Program-made: the position numbers and the translations under genes | Part shown: positions 1-11,400 of the stretch, piece after piece | How the letters are laid out: each line of letters starts with the position of its first letter | Numbering within the stretch: the stretch's first letter is position 1 | Source: Thoreauomyces humboldtii | Lineage: Eukaryota; Chytridiomycota; Chytridiomycetes; Spizellomycetales; Powellomycetaceae | Length of the DNA: 32,408 nucleotides | Assembly (NCBI GenBank): GCA_027596035.1 | Contig: JADGJA010000153.1 | Span: forward strand, 3,298 to 35,705 | Direction: 5' to 3' | The notes under the pieces: generated by a model | The model's input: the letters and a program-made list of their open reading frames with translations, nothing else | Told to the model about the DNA's origin: nothing | Databases searched by the model: none

Positions 1-2769
1 GCCCCCGGCGTTGCCCCCCGCGGCGCGGGGCGGCGGGTCGGGGGGGGGGGGGGCCCGGGGCGGGGGTGGGGGCGGAGGTTGCTGTTGAGTTTTCGCCTGT
101 GAAACCGGTGGATTCGCCAGTGACGGCGAACCCGGCGTCCCGAGTGCAGGAGTCACGATACCGATTCCAGCTGGCGCGGTGGATGCAGCGGCGGCGGCGG
201 CGGCGGCGGCAACGGCAGCAGCCTTCTTTTTCTTCTTGTTCTTCCGATTGCTGACTTTTCCCTCCAGAAGCGCAGCGGATGCTGGTGGAGAAGGTGCGTG
301 GGTTTGCGCTCCGGCCACGCCCGCGTTCGATGCGGAGGCAGCGTCCCTTCGCACGGCCTCTTCCAGTTCCTGGTCGTCTAGAAGATCCGGAAGGTCGTCA
401 AGATGAGGAATCTGATCGTAAGCAATAGCCTCCTCTTGTCGTCTCAACTCTCTAATCTCGCTTTGAATCGCGGGATCAGACTTTGACGGTTTTGCAAGTG
501 ACATCTGTCGCTGCGGTTGAGGTCGCAGCGTAGACGGGAAGTTTCCTGCAGCCGAAGCGTTCGCGTTCGAACCGTTCTCCGAGATAGCCTTGGAAGCAAC
601 GGCGTCCGTTGATGATGTATCAGGAGCTAAAGATGTTTTGAATAAGGCTGAGGGAAGCTTGAAAGCAGGGACACTCGATGCGGCGGAAGCTGCCACGTCC
701 TGTTCCGGAGTTCTTACAACCGGATCAAAACGTGACAGTGCAGGGATTTTTCCCTTGCCAAATTCGATAACTGTTTTTGCTGGGACCGATGCAGAGACGT
801 CATCGGAGAATGAAAAGATGGGTAACGGGGCTGATTGCGAAGAACCATCCGAGAAGGTAAAGGGACGCGGCACAGGTGGAGAGAAGCTTGGTCCCGGTGT
901 GAACAGCAACGGTGGAGTGACGGTGCTGGTTCGAGCGATAGATGGCGACATATGGAATGGTGCTAGCGGCGCCCCACTCAGCCCATCATTGGCGTTCGCT
1001 GGTACGGGGCCCAGAACAACCTCTGTATCACCTCCCGCCGAACCAGGGAGGCCACGTTTTCGATGTTTGTTGGCGATTGGGCGGGATCCGGGATGTTCGT
1101 CGGATACGTCCGAGCCGTGAGAAGGTGGAACGATGAAGCCAGTCCACGATACCATATTGGGAGCCGCTGTAGAACCACTTCCCATCGGTGTGCTCGAAAA
1201 CGATGGCGGCACATGTCGATTGGCCGTGCCATTAATATGCGGCGATTTCAGCTTCTTCTTGGGAAGGGCTTTGATCGGCTTGTAAAAACCTCCAGAAGCG
1301 CCCACGAAAGGCATCGGCCTAAGCATCGGTTGTCCGAATTGCCCTGCCGCTGAGGCTAGCGAAGAAGAAAGCTCCGTTGGAAGGCTGAATGCTGGGACGC
1401 TAGCCATAGTACTAGCTCCGGGTAATGGGAAGTTTCCGGAATAGTTGGCCGGTGGAAATGAGGACGCAGACTCGGAATTTGACGTGGTGGACGAATTTGT
1501 TGCCTGGAAGTAAACATTGACATTGTCTGGTCCTGCTGCGACTGTTAAACGATGTGAGATCGTGCGGCGATCAATACGGGACAAGTTACAAGAACAAACC
1601 ATGGGCAGGAGGGGCAAAGAACGTGCTGAATGGTGGAGGTGTCGTAAAAGGTAGTTGTTGTCCGTCGTTGGGACGCAATCGTGGTACTTCCTGCGACAAC
1701 TGTCCAGTCCAACTTGCGCTGCCGGGTCCATTCGGCCGCAGGTTTGAGTTCCCCTGACCTAATTCCCCAAACAAAGAGCCTTGCTGTGTCTTGGAGTACT
1801 CCGAGAACAAGCTGGGAGGAAAGGTGCTCGACGGTGCGCTGCTAGTGGACGCAAGGGTCGATGGCAACTTCCCAGAGTGCGTGGAGTTGAGGTAATCAGC
1901 AAAGTCGGGGATAGTAGGAGGCCATCCTTCCGTGACCGCTGATTTCGGTGGCAGCTGCCCTTTAGGAACCGTTTCCGTACCGTAGGCAACGAATCCGCCA
2001 TCATCTGAGAACGCCTCGGTGGCCGGAAGCTCCAAGGGCTCACCGAAATCTTTGTCCGATGGGCTTCGGCCCTGCACCGTCAATGAGAACGCCTGCAAGG
2101 ACGAGATGGGAGCCTGGCAATGGTGAAACGAGTTTTCTTGACTCTGATGTGCCTCTGCCGATGCAGGTACGTCAGAAGAGAAGGGGACAGGTATCCTCAC
2201 CGGTGTGAAGGAAGAGGATTTACTGTTGAAAATGCCCAGGCTATGCGGCGAGGTCGCGATGCGACGTGTTCGAGAAAGGGGAAAGGGCTGGGCAAGCACC
2301 TGTGAGGTTTAAGACGAACAGGTTCAGCACTACTGTGAGACGAGAGGACACGCGCCTGCAAGGTTCCCTCCTGAAAGCTTCACCCAAGCACCATTGGCGC
2401 TCGACTTACCCGAGGAGACGACTGCGCGGCTGAGGCAACGGTCGGGTCCGGGGGTTCCGGGGACAGACCAGGTATCCTCAGGTAGTACTCGGCGTCAGGA
2501 TCATACAGATCTAGGTCGGAGTCGAGGTCGTCTGTCTCTTCCTCAGCCACTGACTCTTCCTCTTCCTCTTCTTTGGAGGTACAGACGTCGAGGTGCTGGC
2601 AGTCGTGCGCACGTCGGTCTTCCCTCGAGCGGGTCCGACAGCAGCTGCAGTGGCAAAGAGACGGTGAAGGGTCGTGGGGTGGAATGGCTTCGATCTGCGG
2701 AGAAAGCTGTGCTGGCGGGTTTGAGGTGGCTACGTCGAGTATGTCGTCTTTGGCTTGCAGCTGTCCCAT
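1..2769 (-). CDS. Low-complexity protein, 3' end missing (runs off left edge)
   Basis: Three exons join in phase: 2769-2410, 2299-1600 and 1535 to the window edge. The introns are GTAAGT...CACAG and GTTTGT...CGCAG. The likely start is the ATG at 2769 (MGQLQAKDD); the first exon frame is the least certain part. The predicted protein has an acidic Glu/Asp patch near the N-terminus, ending in DLYDPDAEYYLRIPG. A long Ser/Pro/Thr-rich middle follows, then a short helical-looking patch (IRELRRQEEAIAYDQIPHLD) and a lysine run (RKNKKKKKAAA) followed by polyalanine. After that it becomes Pro-rich up to the edge. No catalytic domain or diagnostic motif is visible. The composition resembles disordered fungal nuclear or stress-response proteins such as Nst1, but this is only a compositional resemblance. 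The first ~70 bases are nearly pure G/C and may be poor sequence at a contig end. Confidence 0.6.
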
Positions 2770-3248
2770 TCCGCAGCCTCGCAAACCACCTCCGCTGAAA
2801 TGGGGAAGTCAGTGGTCCACTGACAAGGCGAGGAAGGGATGGCAGTGCAAGCACCGAACAACAGCAGGGAGTTCCGAGTCGATGCGTTCCTGCACGGGAT
2901 GGCGGTGGTGATGGTGGTCAGAAGGGACGGGAGGTTATCGTCGTCTGCTACCACTAGCGATCTCTACTTTCTGGGGGAAATGGCAAAAGGGTTGGGTGCG
3001 AAGATACGGTAGGAGAGGGTTTCGCGCGAGGCAAGAAAGCGGCCCTCGCGCGGGCCAAGCAAGCGTTCCTCGTTCTTGTAGTAAAAGTTCGTTCCCACCC
3101 ACAGGAGCATCCTTGCTGGAGATCAATCCCACCTCTGAGCCCACCCACGCTTGCACGGAGAACGATCTACTTGCGAGCAAGAATCCGCCCTGCGAAATCC
3201 ACTGTCGCGCTGAACAGAAGCGAACCATCACCATAAGGAAAGCCAGCC
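2770..3248. promoter_or_regulatory. Shared divergent promoter region
   Basis: About 480 bp separate the proposed starts of the low-complexity gene (-) and the RMD1-like gene (+). I see no gene here and no element I can name. Its role as a bidirectional promoter is inferred from gene orientation only. Confidence 0.35.
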
Positions 3249-5324
3249 ATGAAGAGGAGACCCCAACCCGAACGCGCCGACACCACAGGCATATCGGTCA
3301 GGCCAGGCCCACAGAGCGGCGGGGTACCTGCTGTTACCGTCGAAAACGCCCTGGCGCATAATCCCTACGTCGATTCGTTTCCCGTGGGTTGCAAGGACTT
3401 CACTCGCCCAACGTCGAAACTCCCGAGCTGACCACATCCCGTCTTTAGAACTCAACAATCTCCCCATACGGAGCGTCTTTCCCTCCTGCCCCGGGCCAGC
3501 AACTTCCAAATTTCCCTCTGACATCCGCACAGGCCCGCCGTGGGCCTCGGACCGCCGGTCCCCGTCAGATCGCACCGCAGCGAACGACGAAGACTACTCA
3601 GAAGCTCGTCCTGTTCCCCGACGATGGCGGCGTCCCACAACCCCCACCTCCTTCTGTTCCTTCAGGGCTGGACGAAGAGAATGGTCCCTGGTACTCGGGC
3701 TACAACGAAGTCGTCGTGCCTGATGTGGTTCCGGATGCAGCCCGTACCGAGGCGGAGAGGATGAGCAAAGACGAACGCACGAAGCTTCCAAGAGGTGACT
3801 ATGACCTGGATTACCGGACGGCTCCCATCATTTCCGTACCAACCGAAGGATTCCCTCATCAGTTACGAGTCACTGCATAGCGGAGGGCTACAAGATTACC
3901 GAGATTGCAAAGTTTGTTCGAAATAACCACTCGGTCTCACCGAAAAAGTACGACGAATGCTTGTATGTTTCGTATGACGTCGAAGCGCAAGCCAAGACGT
4001 TCGGCGCACCAAAACCAGGACCTCGTCCTATTAAAATGACTCAGTACGTTTCGAATCACTGTCTATTTTCTGATGCCACGTCGATAGCTTAACCCATGTA
4101 CCTTCCAGCATTGCGAAAGAGCGCGTGGCTCGACAATCTCCGCGATCACCGGTGTTTATGCCAGGAAGTTTTGCCGAGTTCCCAGATTTACCTCAAGGTT
4201 ATAGTGAAGCCATGGAGCATACGCCACCGGAACCCGAAGGCGAAGAGGCGCAAGGACAGCCATCGTGGATGTCGCGGGGAGAGGTCTTCATTTTTGATTA
4301 CGGAGTTATCGGTCAGTAAGTTTCGATCCGCATTCAATGACACTTGGGTCTCACATTCGCATTTCTTGTTCCCAGTGTTTTGGAATTTGAGTGAGGCCGA
4401 AGAACAGGCATATCTGCGAATAATACGGCAATTCGCGGTAGAACCGCTTCCTAAAGGTGTGGCGCGGTGATTACGGAACAACTTGGCACAGAGGACCAAC
4501 GTAGTTACCATCTTTCAAGATGAAAGCGAAAACGAAGACTTCCACTATCAATACGACCTCTCCGGTCCTCACCAACCCCGCATTTTCAACGACATGATCA
4601 CGTAAGTCTCGGGTTGCGTTGACATACATCTTCGTATCGAACTCACCACGTCCGTTCTGCCAGGCTGAAGAGCGGCAGTGAACTCATCAAGCTCACCATC
4701 TCTCATGGTCTCGCGCAGTCCGTAAAGCTCGCCTTCTTTGAGAATGTCATGGAAGTGACCATCGATGGGACGATCCCTCTCCCGCGCGCGATGGCCAAGC
4801 ATGGCGAGGTCAAGATGACCCGAACGGACGTCATGAAGATCGTCGGACAGCTTTTCACATTGAAGATGAACGTGAATCTCATCAGCAATGTTCTGGGTAA
4901 GACCGCATAAGACCGCATAAGAGGGCCGGCGGTTTTTGGGGGGCCTCGGACACTTAAAGTTTGCGAATGTCACAGACACGCCGGAGCTGTTCTGGAGTGA
5001 ACCGGAGCTCGAAGGTCTTTACAATGCCATCCGAGGTGAGCATCGCCCCTCCTCAGTCTCGTCACTCTATCACGCTGCAACAGGTCATAACCTGCTGGTT
5101 CGTTCTCGTTAGGCTACCTCGAAATCTCGCAACGAGCAAAGCTCCTGAACACGCGGGCCGACATCATCTCGGATCTCCTCAACATGCTCACGGATCACAT
5201 GAACTCCAACGAGATGTCCTACATCACCTGGGTCGTCATCATCCTCATCATGGTTGCGGTTGTCATCGCGGCGGGAGAGGTTTGGGTGAAGGTCCTTCGA
5301 TTACGGGCTGGCATGGAGGACTGA
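3249..5324 (+). CDS. RMD1/RMD8-like DUF155 membrane protein, with an apparent 7-nt frameshifting deletion
   Basis: Eight exons fit: 3249-3323, 3449-4043, 4109-4311, 4376-4456, 4520-4601, 4664-4896, 4976-5035 and 5113-5324. All junctions are GT-AG. Family landmarks of DUF155 (yeast Rmd1/Rmd8, human RMND1) appear in order: TQKLVLFP, AEGYKITEIAKF, GEVFIFDYGVIVFWNLSEAEE, DFHYQYD, LKLTISHGLAQSVKLAFFE-like text, LLNMLTDHMN, and a single C-terminal membrane segment (ITWVVIILIMVAVVIAA). Rmd1 is linked to meiotic nuclear division and sporulation in yeast, and RMND1 to mitochondrial translation; the role here is inferred. In exon 2 the frame breaks at 3875-3880, where the family motif TAYCxAEGY should be. 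A 7-nt loss explains it, and adding 7 nt gives a 515-residue protein, a normal length. All other exon phases are consistent. The gene is either a recent null allele or carries a sequence error. Confidence 0.82.
4901..4922. repeat. Short tandem duplication in RMD1-like intron 6
   Basis: The ~11-bp unit aagaccgcata occurs twice in a row inside the 4897-4975 intron. It does not touch the splice sites and is probably simple slippage. Confidence 0.6.
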
Positions 5325-5464
5325 GTATATACTAGCATTCCATTCTCATAGCTATACGTAGCGTTAATATGCACTTTCCTAATGTCTTTTCGCATCACGG
5401 TGCTCGTTACGTTGCAAGAAGCTCAGACTATCTGATTTGGCTTCTCGCGTCTCTTGATAGATAG

Positions 5465-5470
5465 AATAAA
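5465..5470 (+). terminator. Candidate poly(A) signal of RMD1-like gene
   Basis: AATAAA lies about 140 nt after the RMD1-like stop codon, in the 204-bp gap between two convergent genes. Fungal poly(A) signals are loose, so this is only suggestive. Confidence 0.3.
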
Positions 5471-5528
5471 TAACTGTATGTACATAGTTCATCTAAGACG
5501 TCGAGTGCGCAGCAGCGGAGGGGACCCA

Positions 5529-7985
5529 TCAAGTTGGAGAATGCTCGGGCGAAGCGACGACCGAGTCTGGCGGGAGGAGGAAGCTCACGGACCTGGTCCG
5601 CTCCCTTGCCTCCTGTTCCAAGCGATCGATCTTTGCCTCCATCCTCGCCAGAACGGCCAGAAGGGAGGCGTCCGCCTCGCCGCCATCGTTGTAGGCAGGA
5701 CTTCCCTGCCTCTGTCTCTCCCCACCCGTCACGTTCGTGTTGACCATCCTCTGGGTCGGATCCATGGCCCTCCTGGACGCACCCACGATCCCGACGCCCT
5801 GGAGTCCCCCGTCTCCGTCCGCGCACTCGAGGTCCAGTCTCCAGGTCTCGAACGCGACGTTGGTGGCGCAGAAGTTGTCTATCCGGGACGACACTTCGGG
5901 CGGGTAGATGAACTCGAAAACGGCGATGGCGAGGAGCTCGGGCAGGAAGATGGCGGCGCAGACGTACTCGAGGAGGGCTCGCAGTCGTGCGGCTCCCACC
6001 ATCAGGTGGAGTGGAAGGCAGAGGAGTTCGAGGAGGTTGGCTGGTGGAAGGAAGGGAACTTCATGACTACGCTGGATGTGCTCGAGGGTCCTTTCGGCGA
6101 ATAGGAGCTGATACTCGGCCTGTTCGTGCGCAAAAATCGCAAGGTCAGGATGGGGTTGCTGCAGCCAAGATTTGGGACTCGACGATAGGCTCTCACCTCG
6201 CTCTGGAGGCGAACCTGCTCGTACGAGCTGTTGAATACCGCGATCAACAGGTTCATGAAGATGAGGTACGAGATGAAAAGGAACGTGTGATACAGGACGG
6301 TGCCGTAGATCATGTGTATGCGTGCCGCATCGTCGTACTCGGGATCCGCCATCAGACCCTTCAGCAGCAGATTGACGATTGAGGCTACGTCCGCCAGCCC
6401 CGCTCGATCGGATCCTGGCACTCCGCCCGTAGGTCCCTTCGCCAGCCCGTAAAATGCTTGTGAGAAGCCCAAGATGATGACACCTGAAAGACGCGAACAA
6501 TATGAGCGAGCCATCCCAGAAGCAACGCAGAAATCCTGATATGTCGAGTGTTTACCAATAAGAGCAAAAAAGTTGAACGCATCCTTCAGCATTCTCCTTA
6601 TGGTGATCAGCAAGTAGCCAAAAGTTCGAAAAGTGTTCAGAAGCTCGAGAGTCCGAAACCATATCAGCACGGCACCACAGGACAGCACGTTATACGAAGT
6701 ATCCATGCGGCTAACGCGAAGGTCCTCATCGGTCGAATGAACGCCCATGACGCGGAAAAGAAAAGAGATCACAAAGAGGGTGTAACCAGCGTAATCGATC
6801 CAGTTCCACAGGCCGACGGCATCAAATGTGCGGTGGGCGACAAGTAAACTCTTTGTGTCTTCAGCGATGAACGATAAAGCCATCACGTAAAATATGTACT
6901 CTGGTACAGTGGGAGTGTCGGTTCGGCGTACGACGATGTACGAATACAGGAATATCCAAAGAAAGTAGATGACCATCGAGGTGTAATATTGGTACCTTGG
7001 CACCTTGATCTTCCACCAGTGAAGGCGGAACTTGCGAGATCGGTGATGTGGTATGTCCTGCTCGCGGATGATGCCGGATGCGCGGGCTCGACCAAATTGA
7101 CGTTCAAGGCGCCGGGCGCTTCGAGTGTTGAGGACGTAGTTTCCCTGCCAGACAGCGACCATGGTTTCGTGCACGCGTGCGTCGGAGATGAAGTGGGTGG
7201 CTTTGGCGGCGACAGCCACCGTCAGAGCATTCTGCACGGGCTCGTAGACGGTTTTGAGCTCGTCCCATTGATGGGTCAGGACCTGGGCAACGCCGTTCAG
7301 CAAGCTTGTAGGCTGGGAATCCTCCTCCAACCTGTTCAGGAAAGTACCTGCAGGAGACCTACCTCCGTCAGAGCATCCAGGCGATCGTGCTCGGCTACGA
7401 GGAGAATGGCTAGGACCTCGGCGTACAGAGCGCGCGATTGAAGCTAGGAGAGCATGGAACATTTCGGTGAGACGTCTCGCCACTATGGGTCGCTCCTGGG
7501 GAGGGAAAAGGGGACGAACCAGGGCGTGGTTTACACGGTCGGCTTCGGCGTCATCGCGGAACTGCTTGCAGACGACCAAGGTCGCGTAGCTGTGGTGGGG
7601 GCAAAGAAAGACACGTCGGTGAGCAAGAGTGATTTTGCGGGAACCCTTGAGAAGGGAGGGAGGCACGAGAAGCGAGGGAGGCTTACACAGAGGCCCTTCC
7701 CATCTTTGCCTTGACCTGCTTCTTTATCTCCACGCTGAGCTGGGTGGAGCGCAGGATGTGGGCCATCTTGACAGGAACCTTCACGGAATCGTTGATGAGG
7801 TCGCGCACGGTGGCCAACATGTCCTCCTTCTCGAACGGCGTCCATGGCTGTGGAGCGCTCGACAGGTCTGCGATGGAGGCCGACGAGAGCAGAGGGGTGA
7901 GGAACTCTGCAGCGGTGCCCTGGACAGGAGCTGGATAGAATAGGGAAGGGCGTCGCTGAGGGTTGCGGTGGCCCTCTTCGGTCAT
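5529..7985 (-). CDS. YVC1: Yvc1-like vacuolar TRP calcium channel
   Basis: Five exons on the minus strand: 7985-7687, 7589-7363, 7312-6556, 6483-6197 and 6158-5529. The start is the ATG at 7985 (MTEEGHRNPQ). The N-terminal cytoplasmic region carries the Yvc1-family stretch NHALVRPLFPP...PIVARRLTE, then RALYAEVLAILLVAEHD. Six-helix channel segments follow (YTSMVIYFLWIFLYSYIVV, EYIFYVMALSFIAED, WNWIDYAGYTLFVISFLF and others), ending in the S6-like run FLFISYLIFMNLLIAVFNSSYE. The C-terminal part has further hydrophobic segments and a coiled-coil-like stretch (LARMEAKIDRLEQEARERT). Yvc1 releases Ca2+ from the vacuole on osmotic or mechanical stimuli. One +1 frame jump near 7440-7447 separates RLTEMFHALL from QSRALYAEVL. 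No intron of normal length fits there, so I treat it as an indel. Removing one base gives 732 residues, about family length. The intron 6555-6484 is 72 nt with no stop. Confidence 0.85.
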
Positions 7986-8475
7986 GTGTCGTTCGTTCGA
8001 GGCGGATGGAGATGCGTCCTGCGCCGTGGACTGTAACCCTAAAAGCAGGAGGACGAGAAGAAGCGCGCAAGAACAAAGTTCCCCTTATGACCCGAACCCA
8101 GGTGACGCTTTCCTTTGGGATTGTCGAAGACCGATGGGGGGCGAGGAACGAGAAAAGGGAGTGCTACTGTGAATGGCATAGCGGGTCGCGTGAGGGAAGT
8201 TGCTCCCTGTTCCCAAAAGCGTCATTTCCGGTACGTGTGGCAGTGAAAGTCCATTTGTGCTGCTGATCAGCCTACACAGCCACCCACCTGTCTGTCCGAG
8301 CGCGTCCAGGACGGGGGGCTTGCACGTCGTCCCTTTCCTCCTCCTCCTGTAATATGGGTCCCTCCTCCCTCGTCACGATATAGAGGTGCACCCATTGCCT
8401 TGTCCGATTCCCACGCTCGTCATCCTGCTCACGCATGTATATACCATAGTAATACCATAGTGACCAAACGTTGAT
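7986..8475. promoter_or_regulatory. Shared divergent promoter region (YVC1 / SLD3)
   Basis: 490 bp lie between the YVC1 start (-) and the SLD3 start (+). No gene is supported. Near 8440-8460 there is a short direct repeat (accatagtaataccatag), but no named element. Confidence 0.35.
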
Positions 8476-11400
8476 ATGCGGTCCCCTTCCGCCCCTCTCC
8501 CGCACGAGCCACCACCGCCTCCGTCACCGTTGCCGTCGAGACGACCAAAGGCAGCAAGTTTCCTCAAGTCTGCCTCGCTCGGCTCTCCGTCCTCCATCCG
8601 GAGGCCTTGTCCAAACGTGTTCCTCCTGATCCATGCACCCACAAGTCTACACCCTCTGCCACGTCTGGAGGAACTGATCCACGCGTGCGCGCTACGGGTG
8701 CTCCTTTACTTTTACATTCACGTCGATCCGCGCTTCACCTGGAGCTACCAGCTGGCCGACCTGTCCGTCGTCTCGACCGTTCACCAAAAGAACACCCGTA
8801 CGGTGATCCGACACACCATGGACTTTGGTGTCGAGAACTTGCAACGGTTTGCGCAGGACCTGCGTGGCCAACTGTATGACAACCCTCCGCCGTCTTGCGA
8901 CGCAGACGACTCAGACCTCAACTCTGAACTCTGCGGACCATCCTTGTCCAACATCGCCATCACACTCAGGAAAGCACTGACCGACTTTCGTTGGAGTTGG
9001 GTATCGCCGACAGGCAACGGTGTTCACCCTTCGCCTCGTCGCGCTGGTCGGACCTTGCACTCGTCCGTGCCGATCAAGCCAAGGAACTATCTCTACCTGA
9101 TCTCTTCAGCACCAGCCAGTGCAAAGGAACTGGAGGCATTCGTCGGGGCATCGACGGACCGTGGAACCTCTTCCGAGCGATCCCGCGTCGATCACGATCT
9201 ATGGACAGTCTGTGAACAACTACTCGGAGGTGGCCTTTGGAAAGGCTTCATCGATTCACGGGTCGCTCTCACCTGGCTTGGTGTACCCTCGTCAACATAC
9301 ACCGCGGGAGACTCCATCTCCATCCCATCCGACACCGGTCAGGTTCGTACAATAATGCGGCCAAACGCATGCCTGGTCACTGGAACTCACCCCATTTTTT
9401 ATACCCAGCAGGATCACCTTATTGAGACGGGCCTCTCCAACATCCTTGCCGCGTACGGCGGAATAATGATCCCCGCCGAACAGCTTGCTCATGGTCCTAC
9501 TTGTATTCCCGCGGCTACACTGTTTCACAGACTCGGACCAAAAACTCTGGATCCCCGTATCGGCCTGGACGTACTTGCCGGCATGGAAAACAAATCGCCG
9601 GTTTCCTTCACAGACTCAGAGCGATTCCTCGGAGGCTGTCAGAAGCTCTGGAAGGGGACATTGAGTTTGGGGTCGACAAACAAGGGTCTGCCGGCTATGG
9701 CCACAGTCGGAGCGAAGGCGAAGATTGAAAGCCAGGCGTTTGAGGTTTCGGTTCTCGCTATCAACACGTAGGCTTCCGTCGCTAGAAGCTTGGGAGCCTA
9801 AACAGCACTCTGACTTGAGATACCTGGTTCTTATCGTAGGAAACCGGGCATAATGAAGCGACACTCTAGCAAACGCTCACTATTATCCAATGTTGATACT
9901 CCAGTCACGCAACAAAACCCTGACGGACCAACTTTCAGTGTCACGGCGTCCGAACTGGCTGAGATTGGGTGTATGCACAGCACTCTCATTGAACCAACAT
10001 TCCTCGAGCGCCACGTGTTCTTGTTTGCAGCAAGCATCCCAGATTCGCCAGGGCTCTTTCGGTATCTCACATTACTGCAAGCGGAAGGAAATGTCTGCAT
10101 GCTTGAGGTGTATCTTGATGTTATCGTTCCGACTGTGGCGGAGCCAGCCAACACTGGATCCTCGCCACCTGATGGCGAGAGTCTCCCATCTCTTACAGAG
10201 TCACCTACGCAAGAGGATAACCCTTTTATGGACACGAGCCCCATTGCCGGTTCCGTTCAGTCTGAGAAGCGCCTTGCGGTTCTTATCCCATCTGCGGGCT
10301 CTGCATATCTGCGCATTGTCGAAAGACACCACGAGATTCGTATACGGACCAATCTTGGAAACACCCGGGCCGCGAATCAAAAAGGTCTTGGCCGGAGCAA
10401 TTCCCAGGAGGTCGAATCATGGTTTGCCGCCACATTGGATCCGGAAATCAAGAGTGTGCTCTTTCATGGAGCCCCTCTAGCCGGACTTGCATTGAAACTA
10501 ACGTCTGCTACGATTGGAATATGGACTCCTGAATGCGATGGACGTAGAGCCGACCGAGACCCCTCAACTCACCCTACCACGCCAGCTCTTCAACGGTTTA
10601 CATCGCCCTTGCCGCTTAGTCGAACTCCAAAGAAAACGAAACTTCCAACTCCCCGGTATCAATGTGTTGAGGATTTGGGCACCGCCATTCGCGAGAAGTA
10701 CATCGCCACGCTTTATGGAAATACTACAATCGTACTTTTCCTTGAAAGCATGGTGCCTTTGCTCTGGTCAGCCTTGGATTCGGTCGTGGTAAAGCGAGAT
10801 GGCGCCCCATCTCCAGGCAAGCGAAAGTTCACACACGCGCGGACAGTTATGACCGAAGCATTCCTGGAGTCGATCAAACGCAGCATCCTCCTTCCAGTGA
10901 AACAACTGGAACACAAATACCGAAGCTTGCCGGATCTCTTGGATCAGCCGTCGTTGACAGACACGGAGGAACCAGGGAAACTGCCGTTGCTAGACTCTGT
11001 GGAAGAGGCGGCTCTGGAAAACTGGCGCGACCGGCTGTGCAGCTCGAGTACGAGCGACGCTTCGGCTCGTAGAAGCGTACTGAGACGGGAGCTCACAAAA
11101 ATCCGGTTGGAAGAGTAAGCGAGGACACGATGGGGAGTCACTGATCACGGTTTGGCTTACGCTTTCTATCATCAGGGCCAAATTGCAGTTAGTCATATTG
11201 CTGGAATGCTTGCGTGTTCACCGCGACATGTCGGCAACGCTCCCGGATATTGCCGCATGGTTTGCCCGACCAGCGCCTCCTGTCGACGCTACTACAGCGG
11301 CACCCGGCAAGCGTAAACGAGGCGGCCGAGGAGGATTGGACGACATTTCTGTGAAGCGACCAACCAAGCGGCGAGCTACAACCGATTCGGCGCCTTCGAA

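Noticed and set aside
179..406. Plus-strand open frame with a polyalanine run
   Set aside because: It is antisense to the low-complexity minus-strand gene. The Ala run comes from the same GCG/CGC repeat, and there is no splicing or family support.
590..1120. Plus-strand 176-codon open frame
   Set aside because: The minus-strand frame over the same bases is longer and joins the upstream exon in phase.
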